From Bacillota bacterium (lineage in GTDB: Bacteria; Bacillota; Ch66; Ch109): a stretch of DNA of 64,000 nt. The translations under genes were made by a program, and so were the position numbers. Below the pieces are notes generated by a model, which was given only the letters and a program-made list of their open reading frames with translations, had not been told where the DNA came from and made no database searches. How positions within the stretch are numbered: position 1 is the first letter of the stretch; the number at the start of each line of letters is the position of its first letter. The stretch covers positions 1-64,000 of the forward strand of contig JABLWZ010000023.1 in assembly GCA_013178275.1 (NCBI GenBank), read 5' to 3'. Positions 28,410-36,859 of this stretch are shown piece by piece.

Positions 28410-29921
28410 TTAGTTGAAGGCCTTGAACAGTACCTGGAACACCATGCTGGTGTCATCCTTGCCGTCCGGCTCAATGCCCAGGGCCTTATAGAATTCCTCC
28501 TTGGTGGTAGTGGTGGTGCCGGCGCCTTCGATCCACTGCGGCGCGTTTATCGTCACCGAGTCGGTGTAGTTGATCTCCTGGTTCAGGCTGACGTTCACCG
28601 ACTGGTCCTTGCCGTCCTGCGAGACTTTGATCTCCAGGGTGCCGGCGGTGGTAACCTGGTCCTTGCTCTGCTTGTTCTGTTTCATGGAGTAGGTACCGGA
28701 GGCGGCAGGTATGTTGATATCACCGCTCTTTCCACCGTTCTGGCTGAACTTGAACGTTCCGTCGATGTTAAACGCGGTGTCGTTCATGGTCGATGTGTAT
28801 TCGGACGAGACATCGCCCTTTTCGCTACCTTTACTGGTGGCAACGGTCAGGGTCCCTTTGTACTTGTCGCCGCCGGTGTTGGTATTCATGAGGGTGCTGC
28901 TGAACCGGTCACCGTTAAAGAGCTTGTAATCGAGGGAGTGTTTCTGCTCCCGGTCCTTGGTGTAATCGATAAGCTTAAAGTTGAAATCCCGCTTGTTGGT
29001 CTTGACCACGAGGTTCATCCCGACCGGTTTATCCCCGAGGCTGATCGACTGCCACTGCAGACTCAGCGACTCCTTCTCCGCCGCGTCCATCCCGTTCAGT
29101 TTGTCCAGGCTGCCCTTCAGGCTGAAGCCATCCGACTGCATGTTCGAGCCCACGATCCCCTGCAGGTCTGAATCGTCCTTGACGGTGGTCAGGAGGGTGG
29201 TCAGCAGGTCGACCGCCTTGGCGCCGGTGAGCTTCAACTCGACCGCGTCACACTGCTGGGCGCCGCCCGGCAGCTCCTCAGTGACCGAAACCTTGGTGAA
29301 ATCCGTGTCCTGGGCCTTCTGCTTGATGACGTTGGTATAGCCGCTCAGGGTCTTAGCCCACTCATCGGTGGAACTCGAGCCGGGTTTTTTCCCCGAGACG
29401 ATGTAGTTCAGCTTCTCCAGCGCGGAAACCTTGGCCAAGGCGGGGGATGCCAGGTCGGCCTGCTTATACATCACCATCGGTTTGCTGGCGTCGGCCTTTT
29501 TAACGATGAGGCTGTCGCCCTTGAAGTAGTGACCGCCGGTCTGCGCCGCTTCCTTCCCCATCTTGGCCGCCATCTCTATCGAGGATTCCCCGTTTTTGAT
29601 GTTGCGGTTGGTGGTCACGGTGAAGCCGATCTCCTCGCCGCTGTTTTCGCCGCTGCCTCTCGCGGTGACCTCGGTCTTGGTGGTGTTGGACCGGGTCTCG
29701 ATCTTGGCGGACGGATTAAACAGGGTCTCCAAACTGAAGGCGCTGACCTTTTGCGTGGTCTTGTGCCCTTCCAGCAGCACCTTTTCCAGGTTGGCGGAGA
29801 ACTGCTCAGCCGGGGTAGCCGGTTTGCTGACCTTTTCCGCAACCTTGGAGCAGCCGGCGGCACCTACCAGCAGCAGTACCGCCAATACCAGGCATAAATA
29901 CCTCCGGGTCTTCCTATTCAT
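28410..29921 (-). CDS. Large secreted lipoprotein associated with the ABC exporter
   Basis: 503 residues. A lipoprotein signal peptide ends in VGAAGC (lipidated Cys24), so the protein is anchored to the outer face of the membrane. The rest is polar and beta-rich with many Thr/Ser/Lys/Asp, for example the repeated strands YKGTLTVATSKGSEKG and NIDGTFKFSQNGGKSGD, and looks like a lipid- or polymer-binding beta scaffold. No family recognised. The position between the ATPase and the permeases (14 and 5 bp gaps) argues for a structural or substrate-delivering part of the exporter. Confidence 0.75.
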   Translation of the reverse strand: MNRKTRRYLCLVLAVLLLVGAAGCSKVAEKVSKPATPAEQFSANLEKVLLEGHKTTQKVSAFSLETLFNPSAKIETRSNTTKTEVTARGSGENSGEEIGFTVTTNRNIKNGESSIEMAAKMGKEAAQTGGHYFKGDSLIVKKADASKPMVMYKQADLASPALAKVSALEKLNYIVSGKKPGSSSTDEWAKTLSGYTNVIKQKAQDTDFTKVSVTEELPGGAQQCDAVELKLTGAKAVDLLTTLLTTVKDDSDLQGIVGSNMQSDGFSLKGSLDKLNGMDAAEKESLSLQWQSISLGDKPVGMNLVVKTNKRDFNFKLIDYTKDREQKHSLDYKLFNGDRFSSTLMNTNTGGDKYKGTLTVATSKGSEKGDVSSEYTSTMNDTAFNIDGTFKFSQNGGKSGDINIPAASGTYSMKQNKQSKDQVTTAGTLEIKVSQDGKDQSVNVSLNQEINYTDSVTINAPQWIEGAGTTTTTKEEFYKALGIEPDGKDDTSMVFQVLFKAFN

Positions 29922-29935
29922 AAAATCACACCTTT

Positions 29936-30649
29936 TTAGTTATTGTTGAGAATCCCCAGCACAGCCTTATCCAAATCAACACCGTCAGGTGAATACCGTA
30001 TAAGTTCGGGTAAGGTACCGCTGAAAACACTGCTGCCCTGACGAAGGATCAGGTACTTGTCCGCCAGGGGCAGCAGTTGAGCCGCGTGGTGGCTGGAAAT
30101 AATCATCGTGGTCCCAGCCCGCGCGAGCTTTTTCAGTCTTTCGATTATGTAACTGCTCTGCTCGATATCCACTCCAACCATCGGTTCATCCATGACCAGG
30201 AAAGATGGGCGGTTCAGCATCGCCACGGCGATATTGACGCGGCGCTTCATACCCCCCGAAAGGTTGCCCACCTCCTTTTTATAAAAGCTTGACAGTCCAA
30301 ATACCTCAACAACTTCGTCCACGCTTTCCCTGGCCTGACCATCCCTGGCCCGCAGCCAAAAAAACAGGTTATCTTTAACGCTTAACTCTTCGAAGAGAGC
30401 TATATCCTGGGGGACATAACCGATAACCGGGCGAACCTGGTCGGGGTGCTTGACCGCATCCACCCCGTTTATGAGGATGCTGCCGGAGTCAGGATGACTG
30501 ACCAGCGCCAGCATGTTCAGGAGGGAGGTCTTGCCCGCCCCGTTTGGCCCGAGCAGGGCCATGGTCTCCCCCGGGGCAAGGCTGAAGCTTATTTCATTTA
30601 AAACCAGTTGGCTGCCGTAAGACTTATTGACCCGATCAACAGTTATCAT
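29936..30649 (-). CDS. ABC transporter ATP-binding protein
   Basis: 237 residues, a single nucleotide-binding domain. Walker A GPNGAGKT at 34-41, Q-loop in GYVPQD, signature NLSGGMKRR, Walker B FLVMDEP and switch histidine in SSHH. First gene of the exporter cassette; energises the two ABC-2 permeases downstream. The 290 bp between it and spoIIE contains only a terminator hairpin, so its promoter should lie there, but I do not see a convincing one. Confidence 0.92.
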   Translation of the reverse strand: MITVDRVNKSYGSQLVLNEISFSLAPGETMALLGPNGAGKTSLLNMLALVSHPDSGSILINGVDAVKHPDQVRPVIGYVPQDIALFEELSVKDNLFFWLRARDGQARESVDEVVEVFGLSSFYKKEVGNLSGGMKRRVNIAVAMLNRPSFLVMDEPMVGVDIEQSSYIIERLKKLARAGTTMIISSHHAAQLLPLADKYLILRQGSSVFSGTLPELIRYSPDGVDLDKAVLGILNNN

Positions 30650-30837
30650 GCGTATATCCTTTGAAGCTTGATCTCAGCGGTCTCACTAAAAAGACGGGAG
30701 GATCCCCAAAATCGACCGAAAAGGGCGGTGGATATGGACGTGGGTGACCCGCATCTCAATAAACGACATATACATACAAAAATAGACCTGTTTTGCTAAA
30801 CCGGTAGGATTAACATATCATACCTACTAATAACAAT

Positions 30838-30860
30838 AAATCACCCTTGAAGGGTGATTT
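30838..30860 (-). terminator. Intrinsic terminator downstream of spoIIE
   Basis: AAATCACCCT (30838-30847), loop TGA, AGGGTGATTT (30851-30860): perfect 10-bp stem. On the minus strand it is followed by ATTGTTATTAG. It lies 80 bp past the spoIIE stop and would also insulate the ABC cassette. Confidence 0.7.
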
Positions 30861-30939
30861 TCTGTCCGCTCTCAGATTTTTCGCTCAAATTGTCGTTCTT
30901 TTCACCAGGGTATTCCAACAGCTAAAGCTTAATGTTCGG

Positions 30940-33480
30940 TTAGTTTGCCTCGCCCGAGTACTTGTCCTGGCTTTTTTCCACCCTTGCCACCATCACCGCC
31001 ATGTCGTCGGGCTTCCGCTTCCCCTTGGCCAGCGCGGTCAGCAGCAGGTAGTCGGCCATCTCCTGGGGATCAACGATGTCCGTCTCCCGCGCCAGGTCTA
31101 AAAGCCAGGTATCCCGCTCCGCCGCGTGGAAATGGGAGTCCAGCACCCCGTCGCTGACCATGATCAGGGTATCCCCCGGCTCCAGTTTGAGCCTGCTCTC
31201 TGACATTTCGATGCGGTCGAGTATACCTACCGGGGGCGCCCCGCCGATGATGAGCCGAGTGTTCCGGCCGCGCTTGAGGATGGAAGGAGGGGACCCCAGT
31301 TTGATAAACGAGGTGTCTCCATTTCGAAGATTGATCAGCGCCAGGTCCAGGGTGGCGAAATCCTCCTCCACCGACCTCAGCCGCAGCAGGGTATTCAGGT
31401 TGTGCACCGCCTGCTTAAGGTCGATCCGCGCCTCCAGCAGGTGCTTGAGCAGGCCCAGGGTCTGCTGGCTGATCCGCGAGGCCCGGCTTCCACCGCCCAT
31501 CCCGTCGCTGAGCGCCAGGAGATACCTCGCACCGGAAAGCTCTTCTGTCAATAGGTTGTCCCCCGAACAGGGGGACCCGGGCTTGGCGACCAGCGCTAGC
31601 CCCACCTTCAGGGTCAGCTCTCTCGCCGGGGTCAGGCAGACCTCACAGTACTCCGCCGGCGGCCACGAACACTCCTTAATCGACGGTTCGAGCCGTAGAC
31701 CCAGGCGGCTGGAAAGCGCCGGCGCTATCAGTAGGGCGCACTCCCCGGGAGACTGGCACCCCCGCCGGTTGAGGTGGATTTCCAGGTCAAGATTGGGCAT
31801 CCGGTAGACCTGGATGTCGCGGCACTTTATCTTCATCCGCCGCATCTCATCGGCCACCTCTTTTTCCAGGTCAGACTGGCGGGTCGCCCGGTCCTCCATC
31901 TCCGCCAGGGCGTCCTTGAGCACCTCCGCCACGCCCCGCATCTGGTTGGAGACGATGGCCCTCCCCTCCTGGTAGCGCTCCTTCCAGTACCTCCTGCTTT
32001 TAAAGGATTCCACCCCCTGCCTCAGCTGAGCGGTCATCTCCCGGCAGCGGGGGCAGTTTTTCCTCAGTGAATCCGGACCGGCCTGATCGTCCGGCGTCAC
32101 CTCGGTCTCGATAATCGCTATCAGATCGAGCAGGTTGCGATAGGTGGAGTAAAACTCCTCGTGCCAGCAGGAGTCGTGGCGCGCACATCCCCGGCATAGC
32201 CCCTGCCGCACGTCCTCGATCAGATCGGGAAGCGGGTCATCCTCGGAGTGGGCCTCGCTTTTCTGCTCCAGGGCGGCCGAGACCTCGCTCATCAGGTTGG
32301 TCAGGTGATACAGCCGCTGATTGATGCTCTTCCACCAGACCGGGTACCCGTCCCTCCCGTCCACCGGCCCGGTCTCCCGGTCTTCCCGCTCCATGCCTCC
32401 CTTAACCTGTGCCCCCAGAGACTCTAACAGCCGGGGGGGGACCAGCAGGAACAGGAGGGCGGAACTGCCCGCGTTGATCAGCAGCTCCCGGCCGGGTACG
32501 CCATCGGTTATGTAGATGGTGAGCATCAGGTACCCCAGGGCGAACCCCAGGACCGTCCCGACCCTGCCCCAGCGGCGGAATATCCCTCCCAGGAGCCCCG
32601 CCAGGGCATAGATGCCCACCGCGTAGGGGGTTACGATCCGGGTAACGCTGGGCAGCAGTCCCAGCATCGCACCACTGGCCGCCCCGACCCCGGGCCCACC
32701 GACCTGGGCGGCCAGAAGCACCAGCAGTCCACCGATCACCGAACTTAGGTACCAGCCGCCCAGGTTGATATCACTTATCCCCAACAGCACACAGATTCCC
32801 AGGACCGCCCCGGTGATGGCCTCCTCCGTCCGGGTAGCGGTCTGCCGCTTTCCCAGCCTACCCAGCGCCACCACAAAAATGAAGGACATCACCGCGGCCA
32901 TGACCGCCTCGAAGATTATCGCGAACTCCCGAAACAGGTTCCATCCCTGGTAGATAAGCACCCCGTTGCGCACCAGCAGGTGCGACGACAGCACCAGAAA
33001 GGGCAGGGCGACCCACCACCGCTCGGGTCTTGTCCGCACCGAAGTGACGGTCCCGAGGATGATCGCCCCGATCAAGAGCATCTGGAAGATTTCCCCTGGC
33101 AGGTTGGAGTAGTTGACCCCGGCGGCCAGGGCCAGCAGCATCATCCAGCCCAGGTTGGGCCGGTATACCAGTGCCGCCGCCAGGTAAGCGGTTCCCAGGG
33201 GCATCAGTTCCCCCAACAGCACCGCCCGGGCCAGGATCAGCTGCACCAGCAGGTGGGGGATCGCCGCCAGATTGAAGGAGCTGGACAGAACACCCCGAAC
33301 CTGTTTCCCGGCGGCCTCCAGGACCATGCCGATAATCCTGGCGATGGCGTACGCGGCAGTCTGGACAAAAGACGCTATCCATCTGCCCCGCTTTTTTTGG
33401 TTCCTTCGGCGCCGCCGCCGCTCCTCTTCTTCCTCGGCTTCAATCCGCTTGAAGGTGTACGAGCTGAAATCCCTGGCCAT
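30940..33480 (-). CDS. spoIIE: Stage II sporulation protein E (membrane PP2C phosphatase)
   Basis: 846 residues from ATG 33480 (GAGGGG upstream), close to the 827 of B. subtilis. A basic N-terminal tail (EEEEERRRRRR) precedes about ten membrane helices (about 90-330), a central cysteine-bearing region, and a C-terminal PP2C domain with LLALSDGMGGGSRA and IMVSDGVLDS metal-binding motifs. It dephosphorylates SpoIIAA to activate sigma-F in the forespore and localises to the septum. The reading frame stays open further upstream to 33879, but that stretch contains the promoter, the 0A box and a repeat copy, so it is rejected as coding. Confidence 0.95.
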   Translation of the reverse strand: MARDFSSYTFKRIEAEEEEERRRRRRNQKKRGRWIASFVQTAAYAIARIIGMVLEAAGKQVRGVLSSSFNLAAIPHLLVQLILARAVLLGELMPLGTAYLAAALVYRPNLGWMMLLALAAGVNYSNLPGEIFQMLLIGAIILGTVTSVRTRPERWWVALPFLVLSSHLLVRNGVLIYQGWNLFREFAIIFEAVMAAVMSFIFVVALGRLGKRQTATRTEEAITGAVLGICVLLGISDINLGGWYLSSVIGGLLVLLAAQVGGPGVGAASGAMLGLLPSVTRIVTPYAVGIYALAGLLGGIFRRWGRVGTVLGFALGYLMLTIYITDGVPGRELLINAGSSALLFLLVPPRLLESLGAQVKGGMEREDRETGPVDGRDGYPVWWKSINQRLYHLTNLMSEVSAALEQKSEAHSEDDPLPDLIEDVRQGLCRGCARHDSCWHEEFYSTYRNLLDLIAIIETEVTPDDQAGPDSLRKNCPRCREMTAQLRQGVESFKSRRYWKERYQEGRAIVSNQMRGVAEVLKDALAEMEDRATRQSDLEKEVADEMRRMKIKCRDIQVYRMPNLDLEIHLNRRGCQSPGECALLIAPALSSRLGLRLEPSIKECSWPPAEYCEVCLTPARELTLKVGLALVAKPGSPCSGDNLLTEELSGARYLLALSDGMGGGSRASRISQQTLGLLKHLLEARIDLKQAVHNLNTLLRLRSVEEDFATLDLALINLRNGDTSFIKLGSPPSILKRGRNTRLIIGGAPPVGILDRIEMSESRLKLEPGDTLIMVSDGVLDSHFHAAERDTWLLDLARETDIVDPQEMADYLLLTALAKGKRKPDDMAVMVARVEKSQDKYSGEAN

Positions 33481-33522
33481 CAAAACACCCCTCGCTGCCC
33501 AATTTCTGGCTGTTCTAAAGCC

Positions 33523-33555
33523 ATTATAGGCGAGCATCCGGGCATTATCTGTCAA
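33523..33555 (-). promoter_or_regulatory. Spo0A-dependent sigma-A promoter of spoIIE (21-bp spacer)
   Basis: Minus strand: -35 TTGACA (33550-33555) and -10 TATAAT (33523-33528), both perfect, separated by 21 bp instead of 17. That unusual spacing is the hallmark of Spo0A-activated spoIIE/spoIIG-type promoters in B. subtilis. The start of transcription would be about 35 nt before the spoIIE ATG. Confidence 0.85.
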
Positions 33556-33580
33556 AGGTTGACCGTCGGCGCAAAAAGCT

Positions 33581-33587
33581 TTCGACA
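33581..33587 (-). promoter_or_regulatory. 0A box (Spo0A binding site)
   Basis: A perfect TGTCGAA on the minus strand, centred about 29 bp upstream of the -35 of the 21-bp-spacer promoter. Spo0A~P bound there would activate spoIIE as in Bacillus. Confidence 0.75.
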
Positions 33588-33689
33588 GCCGTCCGAAAAA
33601 TCCGCTGCTGAAATCGAAGCGTTCCGGTCGTGTTTGTTTATGGGAAATCGGTACTGAAGGCAAGGAAATATTTGTAGAAACAGCGGCTA

Positions 33690-33800
33690 GGACATCATCC
33701 TGAGGGGTACTGCCAGCCACAGCGGAGATAATCGAACCACCTACAATTGGAGCGACAGAAAGCTTAATCGGTAGAACGAGAGAACCGCATTTCGAATTTT
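33690..33800 (-). repeat. 227-bp repeat family A, partial copy upstream of spoIIE
   Basis: Read on the minus strand it gives ATTCGAAATGCGGTTCTC, then ACCGATTAAGCTTTCTGTCGC, TCCAATTGTAGG and GGCAGTACCCCTC. This is the first ~100 bp of the unit that is tandemly repeated at 45945-46593. The second half is missing. It lies between the divergent spoIIE and sigma-54-driven genes. Confidence 0.8.
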
Positions 33801-33840
33801 TAAGGAACTCCCGGTATTCTGGATGCCGGCCGTTCCTCTC

Positions 33841-33951
33841 TGGAACATTTTTGTACCATACGTTGGGTATAAGCCACAACCCCAGTTATATTCGTTTGTA
33901 CCAAACTTTACTTGTTGGCGTCTGACCGGAATGGAACATTTCTGAACAACA
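33841..33951 (+). promoter_or_regulatory. Candidate upstream activator sites for the sigma-54 promoter
   Basis: Three related motifs: TGGAACATTTTTGTACCA (33841-33858, an inverted repeat TGGaACA/TGTaCCA), TTTGTACCAAA (about 33895-33905), and TGGAACATTTCTGAACA (33932-33948). They lie about 100-200 bp before a sigma-54 promoter, the usual distance for enhancer-binding activators. The functional link is inference. Confidence 0.45.
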
Positions 33952-34044
33952 TGAGAAAAAATGCCCAATCGCTAATCCGGCTGACCGGCCTTGAGATTCC
34001 TGGTTTTAAAAGATCGGCGCGGAATGAAAACCTTTTTCTGGGAG

Positions 34045-34061
34045 TTGGCACGTTTTTTGCT
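34045..34061 (+). promoter_or_regulatory. Sigma-54 (RpoN) promoter
   Basis: TTGGCACG (34045-34052), four bases, TTGCT (34057-34061). This matches the -24/-12 consensus YTGGCACG-N4-TTGCW, with exactly 10 bp between the GG and GC dinucleotides. Transcription would start near 34072, about 33 nt before the ATG of the small gene. Confidence 0.85.
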
Positions 34062-34104
34062 ATAAGTATCTGTACCACGAAAATAACTCCAGGGAGGGAT
34101 CAAC

Positions 34105-34353
34105 ATGACGCTGATGAACATATTCTGGATCTTCGTAGCCTTCTATGCCCTGGTGAAGGTGTCATTCTTTATAGGGGTCTACTTCGTAACGAAAGCGGTT
34201 GAGCGGCGGGCGCTGGCCGAAAGGACGACGAAGGCCCGTACCATAGATCAGATAGCCGAGCTGGAGAACGTGGTAGCGCTCTACGAGCACCGGCTGAAGG
34301 TCTCTGGAAAACAAAAAGCCCCCGAGCAGATCTCGAAGCGCTTTATTTCTTAA
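34105..34353 (+). CDS. Small membrane protein with a C-terminal coiled-coil-like tail
   Basis: 82 residues, ATG preceded by AGGGAGGG. One membrane segment at about residues 5-27 (IFWIFVAFYALVKVSFFIGVY) is followed by a charged helix (about 30-67) with heptad-like hydrophobics in IAELENVVALYEHRL. No family recognised. The layout (N-terminal helix in the membrane, cytoplasmic coil, sigma-54 promoter) resembles PspB of the phage-shock system, but I see no clear sequence homology. Isolated on the plus strand between spoIIE and hypE, closed by a shared terminator. Confidence 0.78.
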   Translation: MTLMNIFWIFVAFYALVKVSFFIGVYFVTKAVERRALAERTTKARTIDQIAELENVVALYEHRLKVSGKQKAPEQISKRFIS

Positions 34354-34391
34354 ACCGGTGTTCACCAACCACCGCCGGTTTTCCTATAGAT

Positions 34392-34424
34392 ACCCACCGG
34401 GACCTTCACCACATCCCGGTGGGT
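34392..34424. terminator. Bidirectional terminator between the small membrane protein gene and hypE
   Basis: ACCCACCGGGA (34392-34402) and TCCCGGTGGGT (34414-34424) form a perfect 11-bp stem with an 11-nt loop. On the plus strand AATTATCTTTTT follows, a T-run suited to ending the small gene. The hypE operon runs into it from the other side. Confidence 0.75.
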
Positions 34425-34434
34425 AATTATCTTT

Positions 34435-35448
34435 TTAGCAGATACGGGGCAGGATTTCCCCCTCCAGCATGCCCATCACCCGTTCCACCCCGAGCGCGGT
34501 CCTTCGCAGCACCAGGCCGGGAGACCCATCCGTAACCTCACCGATCAGGCCGGCGCGTTCTCCTCCCTTGACAGAGCGCAAACGCCGCAGCATCTCCTCC
34601 GCCCGCTCGGCCGCGACCACCGCCACGAGTTTCCCCTCGTTGGCCAGGTACATGGGGTCCAGACCCAGCATGGCGCAGGCGCCCCGCACCGCCGGCAGGA
34701 CCGGTATCCGCTCCTCGTCCACCCGGATGGCGACCCTTCCCTGCTGGGCCAGCTCGTTCAAGGTGGTGGCCAGACCTCCCCGGGTCGGGTCGCGCATGCA
34801 CCGGACCTGGGCCGGGTCTTCCCCCAGCAGGGCCCGGGCCAGTCCCGCCACCGGTCCACAGTCGCTCACTACCGGGGTGCTGAAGGAGAGCCCTTCCCGC
34901 TGCCCCAGGATGGCCAGCCCGTGGTCCCCCAGGGTGCCGCTGACTATCACCTGATCCCCCGCCTTGATGCGGAGCGGGGACAGCTCGACCCCCGATGGAA
35001 TAAACCCTATGCCGGCGGTATTGATGAAAATCTTGTCCACCTGGCCCCGGCCGACCACCTTGGTGTCGCCGGTGACCACCTCGACCCCGACCCTCTCCGC
35101 CGCCTCGCGCATGGAAGCGACCACCCTTTTCAGGTCATCGATCAGGAAGCCTTCCTCGATGATGAAACCCGCGCTCAGAAACCGAGGCCGTGCCCCGCTC
35201 ACCGCCAGGTCGTTGGTGGTCCCGTACACGGAAAGGCAGCCGATGTCTCCGCCGGGAAAGAAGGGCGGGTCTATCACGAAGGAATCGGTGCTGAACGCCA
35301 TCCTCTGACCGGCCGGCGGGTCGATGATCGCTGCGTCCAGCAGCTCACCGAGGGTCCGGTTCTCCAGTCCCCCCAAGAACACCTCCTGGATAAGCTGGTG
35401 GTGCAGCCGTCCCCCGCTGCCGTGAGCAAGTATTATCCGCTCCATCAC
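34435..35448 (-). CDS. hypE: Hydrogenase maturation factor HypE
   Basis: Dehydrates the carbamoyl group on its C-terminal cysteine to the cyanide ligand of the [NiFe] centre. 337 residues. The protein ends in PRIC, the required C-terminal Cys. The N-terminal LAHGSGGRLHHQLI, the PurM-like ATP-binding domain (MAFSTDSFVIDPPFFPGGDIG) and RDPTRGGLATTLNELA are typical. Last gene of hyaD-hypF-hypC-hypD-hypE. Confidence 0.96.
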   Translation of the reverse strand: MMERIILAHGSGGRLHHQLIQEVFLGGLENRTLGELLDAAIIDPPAGQRMAFSTDSFVIDPPFFPGGDIGCLSVYGTTNDLAVSGARPRFLSAGFIIEEGFLIDDLKRVVASMREAAERVGVEVVTGDTKVVGRGQVDKIFINTAGIGFIPSGVELSPLRIKAGDQVIVSGTLGDHGLAILGQREGLSFSTPVVSDCGPVAGLARALLGEDPAQVRCMRDPTRGGLATTLNELAQQGRVAIRVDEERIPVLPAVRGACAMLGLDPMYLANEGKLVAVVAAERAEEMLRRLRSVKGGERAGLIGEVTDGSPGLVLRRTALGVERVMGMLEGEILPRIC

Positions 35449-35485
35449 GACTCCCCCTCAAAGAAACCAAGTATTGATTCTAAAA

Positions 35486-36595
35486 CTATCTTCCCTGACT
35501 CCTGAACGGCTGATACCGGTAATAGGCCGCGCACGCCCCCTCGGTAGAGACCATGCAGGGCCCGACCGGTTTCAGCGGGGTGCAGGCCTGCCCGAAGGAG
35601 GGGCAGTCGTGGGGGTCCTTGAGCCCCTTCAGTATCGCCCCGCACAGGCAGGGGGCCCTTTTGCCTTTATTCCTCACCTGAGGCCGCTCGACCTGGAACC
35701 GCTTCCGCGCGTCCCACTCGCTGTAGGCCGGTGCGATGTCCAACCCGCTTTCGGGGATCACGCCCAGGCCGCGCCATGCGGCGTCCCCCAGGCGGAAGAC
35801 CTTTTCCAGGTAGCCGCGCGCGGCGGGGTTGCCTCCGGGGCGAACCGCCCGGCGGTACTGGATCTCCACCTTCCAGTCCTGCCGCAGGTGCTGCTGCAGG
35901 ATCATCCAGACCGTCTCCAGAATATCGTTGGCCTCGAACCCGGCAATCACACAGGGCCGGTGATAGTCCCGGGCCACGAACTCGAACGGTTCGGTCCCCA
36001 GTATGGTGCAGACGTGCCCCGGGTTGATAAACCCGTCGATCCGCACCTGGTCGTCATCCAGCAGCGCCTTCAGCGCGGGAGGGACCACCTTGTGCAGCGA
36101 CCAGACCGAGTAGTTCTTGAACCCCCGGGCAGCCGCCTGCTCCAGCGAAACCGCCACCGTGGGGGCGGTGGTCTCGAACCCGATGCCAGCGAAGACCACC
36201 TGGCGCTGAGGCTCCGCGGCGGCTATCTCCAGGGCGTCCAGGGTGGAGTACACCACCCGCACATCAGCCCCCTGCGCCTTGGACTCCTGCAGATTCCCCG
36301 CGTCCCCCGGCACCCGCATCAGGTCTCCGAAGGTGGCCAGGGTCACCCCCGGCTGTTTCGCCAGTTCCAGCAGGTCGTCGATGTCGTCCCCATCCGTAAC
36401 GCATACCGGGCAGCCGGGGCCGGAGAGCAGCTTGACGTTCGGAGGCAGCAGTTCGCGGAGCCCGTGCTGGGCTATCGCCACCGTGTGGGTGCCGCACACC
36501 TCCATCAGGTTGATGGTCCTATCCAGTCGGGAGGCATCCTCCCGTATCTTCCTTATCCATTCCTGGGCCCGTTCTTTCTGTTTATCGTTAAGCAT
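35486..36595 (-). CDS. hypD: Hydrogenase maturation factor HypD
   Basis: Iron-sulfur scaffold on which, with HypC, the Fe(CN)2CO unit is built. 369 residues. The conserved cysteines are visible in MEVCGTHT (Cys34), LLSGPGCPVCVT (about 58-69), INPGHVCTILG and the C-terminal cluster CLCGAIL ... CPSFGQACTP. Overlaps hypC by 8 bp; hypE follows after 37 bp. Confidence 0.96.
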   Translation of the reverse strand: MLNDKQKERAQEWIRKIREDASRLDRTINLMEVCGTHTVAIAQHGLRELLPPNVKLLSGPGCPVCVTDGDDIDDLLELAKQPGVTLATFGDLMRVPGDAGNLQESKAQGADVRVVYSTLDALEIAAAEPQRQVVFAGIGFETTAPTVAVSLEQAAARGFKNYSVWSLHKVVPPALKALLDDDQVRIDGFINPGHVCTILGTEPFEFVARDYHRPCVIAGFEANDILETVWMILQQHLRQDWKVEIQYRRAVRPGGNPAARGYLEKVFRLGDAAWRGLGVIPESGLDIAPAYSEWDARKRFQVERPQVRNKGKRAPCLCGAILKGLKDPHDCPSFGQACTPLKPVGPCMVSTEGACAAYYRYQPFRSQGR

Positions 36596-36836
36596 TGGAT
36601 TCCCCCCGGGTCAGCCCGTCCTCCAGGTCCGCCATCTCCTCCAGCAGGGCCAGCGTCGCGTGGGCTTCCTCCTCGTCGATCACCTGGATCGAGAACCCCG
36701 CGTGCACCAGCACGTAATCCCCCGGCTGGACCTCCGGGGTCAGGCTGATCCCGATCGAGCGCGTATTGCCTATGATATCCACCGTGGCCAGGTGCCCGTT
36801 CACCTCGATCACCTTCGCGGGTACGGCCAGACACAT
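36588..36836 (-). CDS. hypC: Hydrogenase maturation chaperone HypC
   Basis: 82 residues. Starts MCLAVPAKVIEV with the essential Cys2 that holds the iron during assembly, followed by the OB-like barrel (GDYVLVHAGFSIQVID). It shuttles the Fe(CN)2CO moiety from HypD to the large subunit. Between hypF (23 bp upstream) and hypD (overlapping). Confidence 0.95.
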   Translation of the reverse strand: MCLAVPAKVIEVNGHLATVDIIGNTRSIGISLTPEVQPGDYVLVHAGFSIQVIDEEEAHATLALLEEMADLEDGLTRGESNA

Positions 36837-36859
36837 GTTATACTCCTCCTTACCCCTTG

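Noticed and set aside
33481-33879. N-terminal extension of SpoIIE by about 130 codons
   Set aside because: The open frame contains the perfect 21-bp-spacer promoter, an 0A box and a copy of the dispersed repeat; homologous SpoIIE starts at the ATG at 33480 with a ribosome site.
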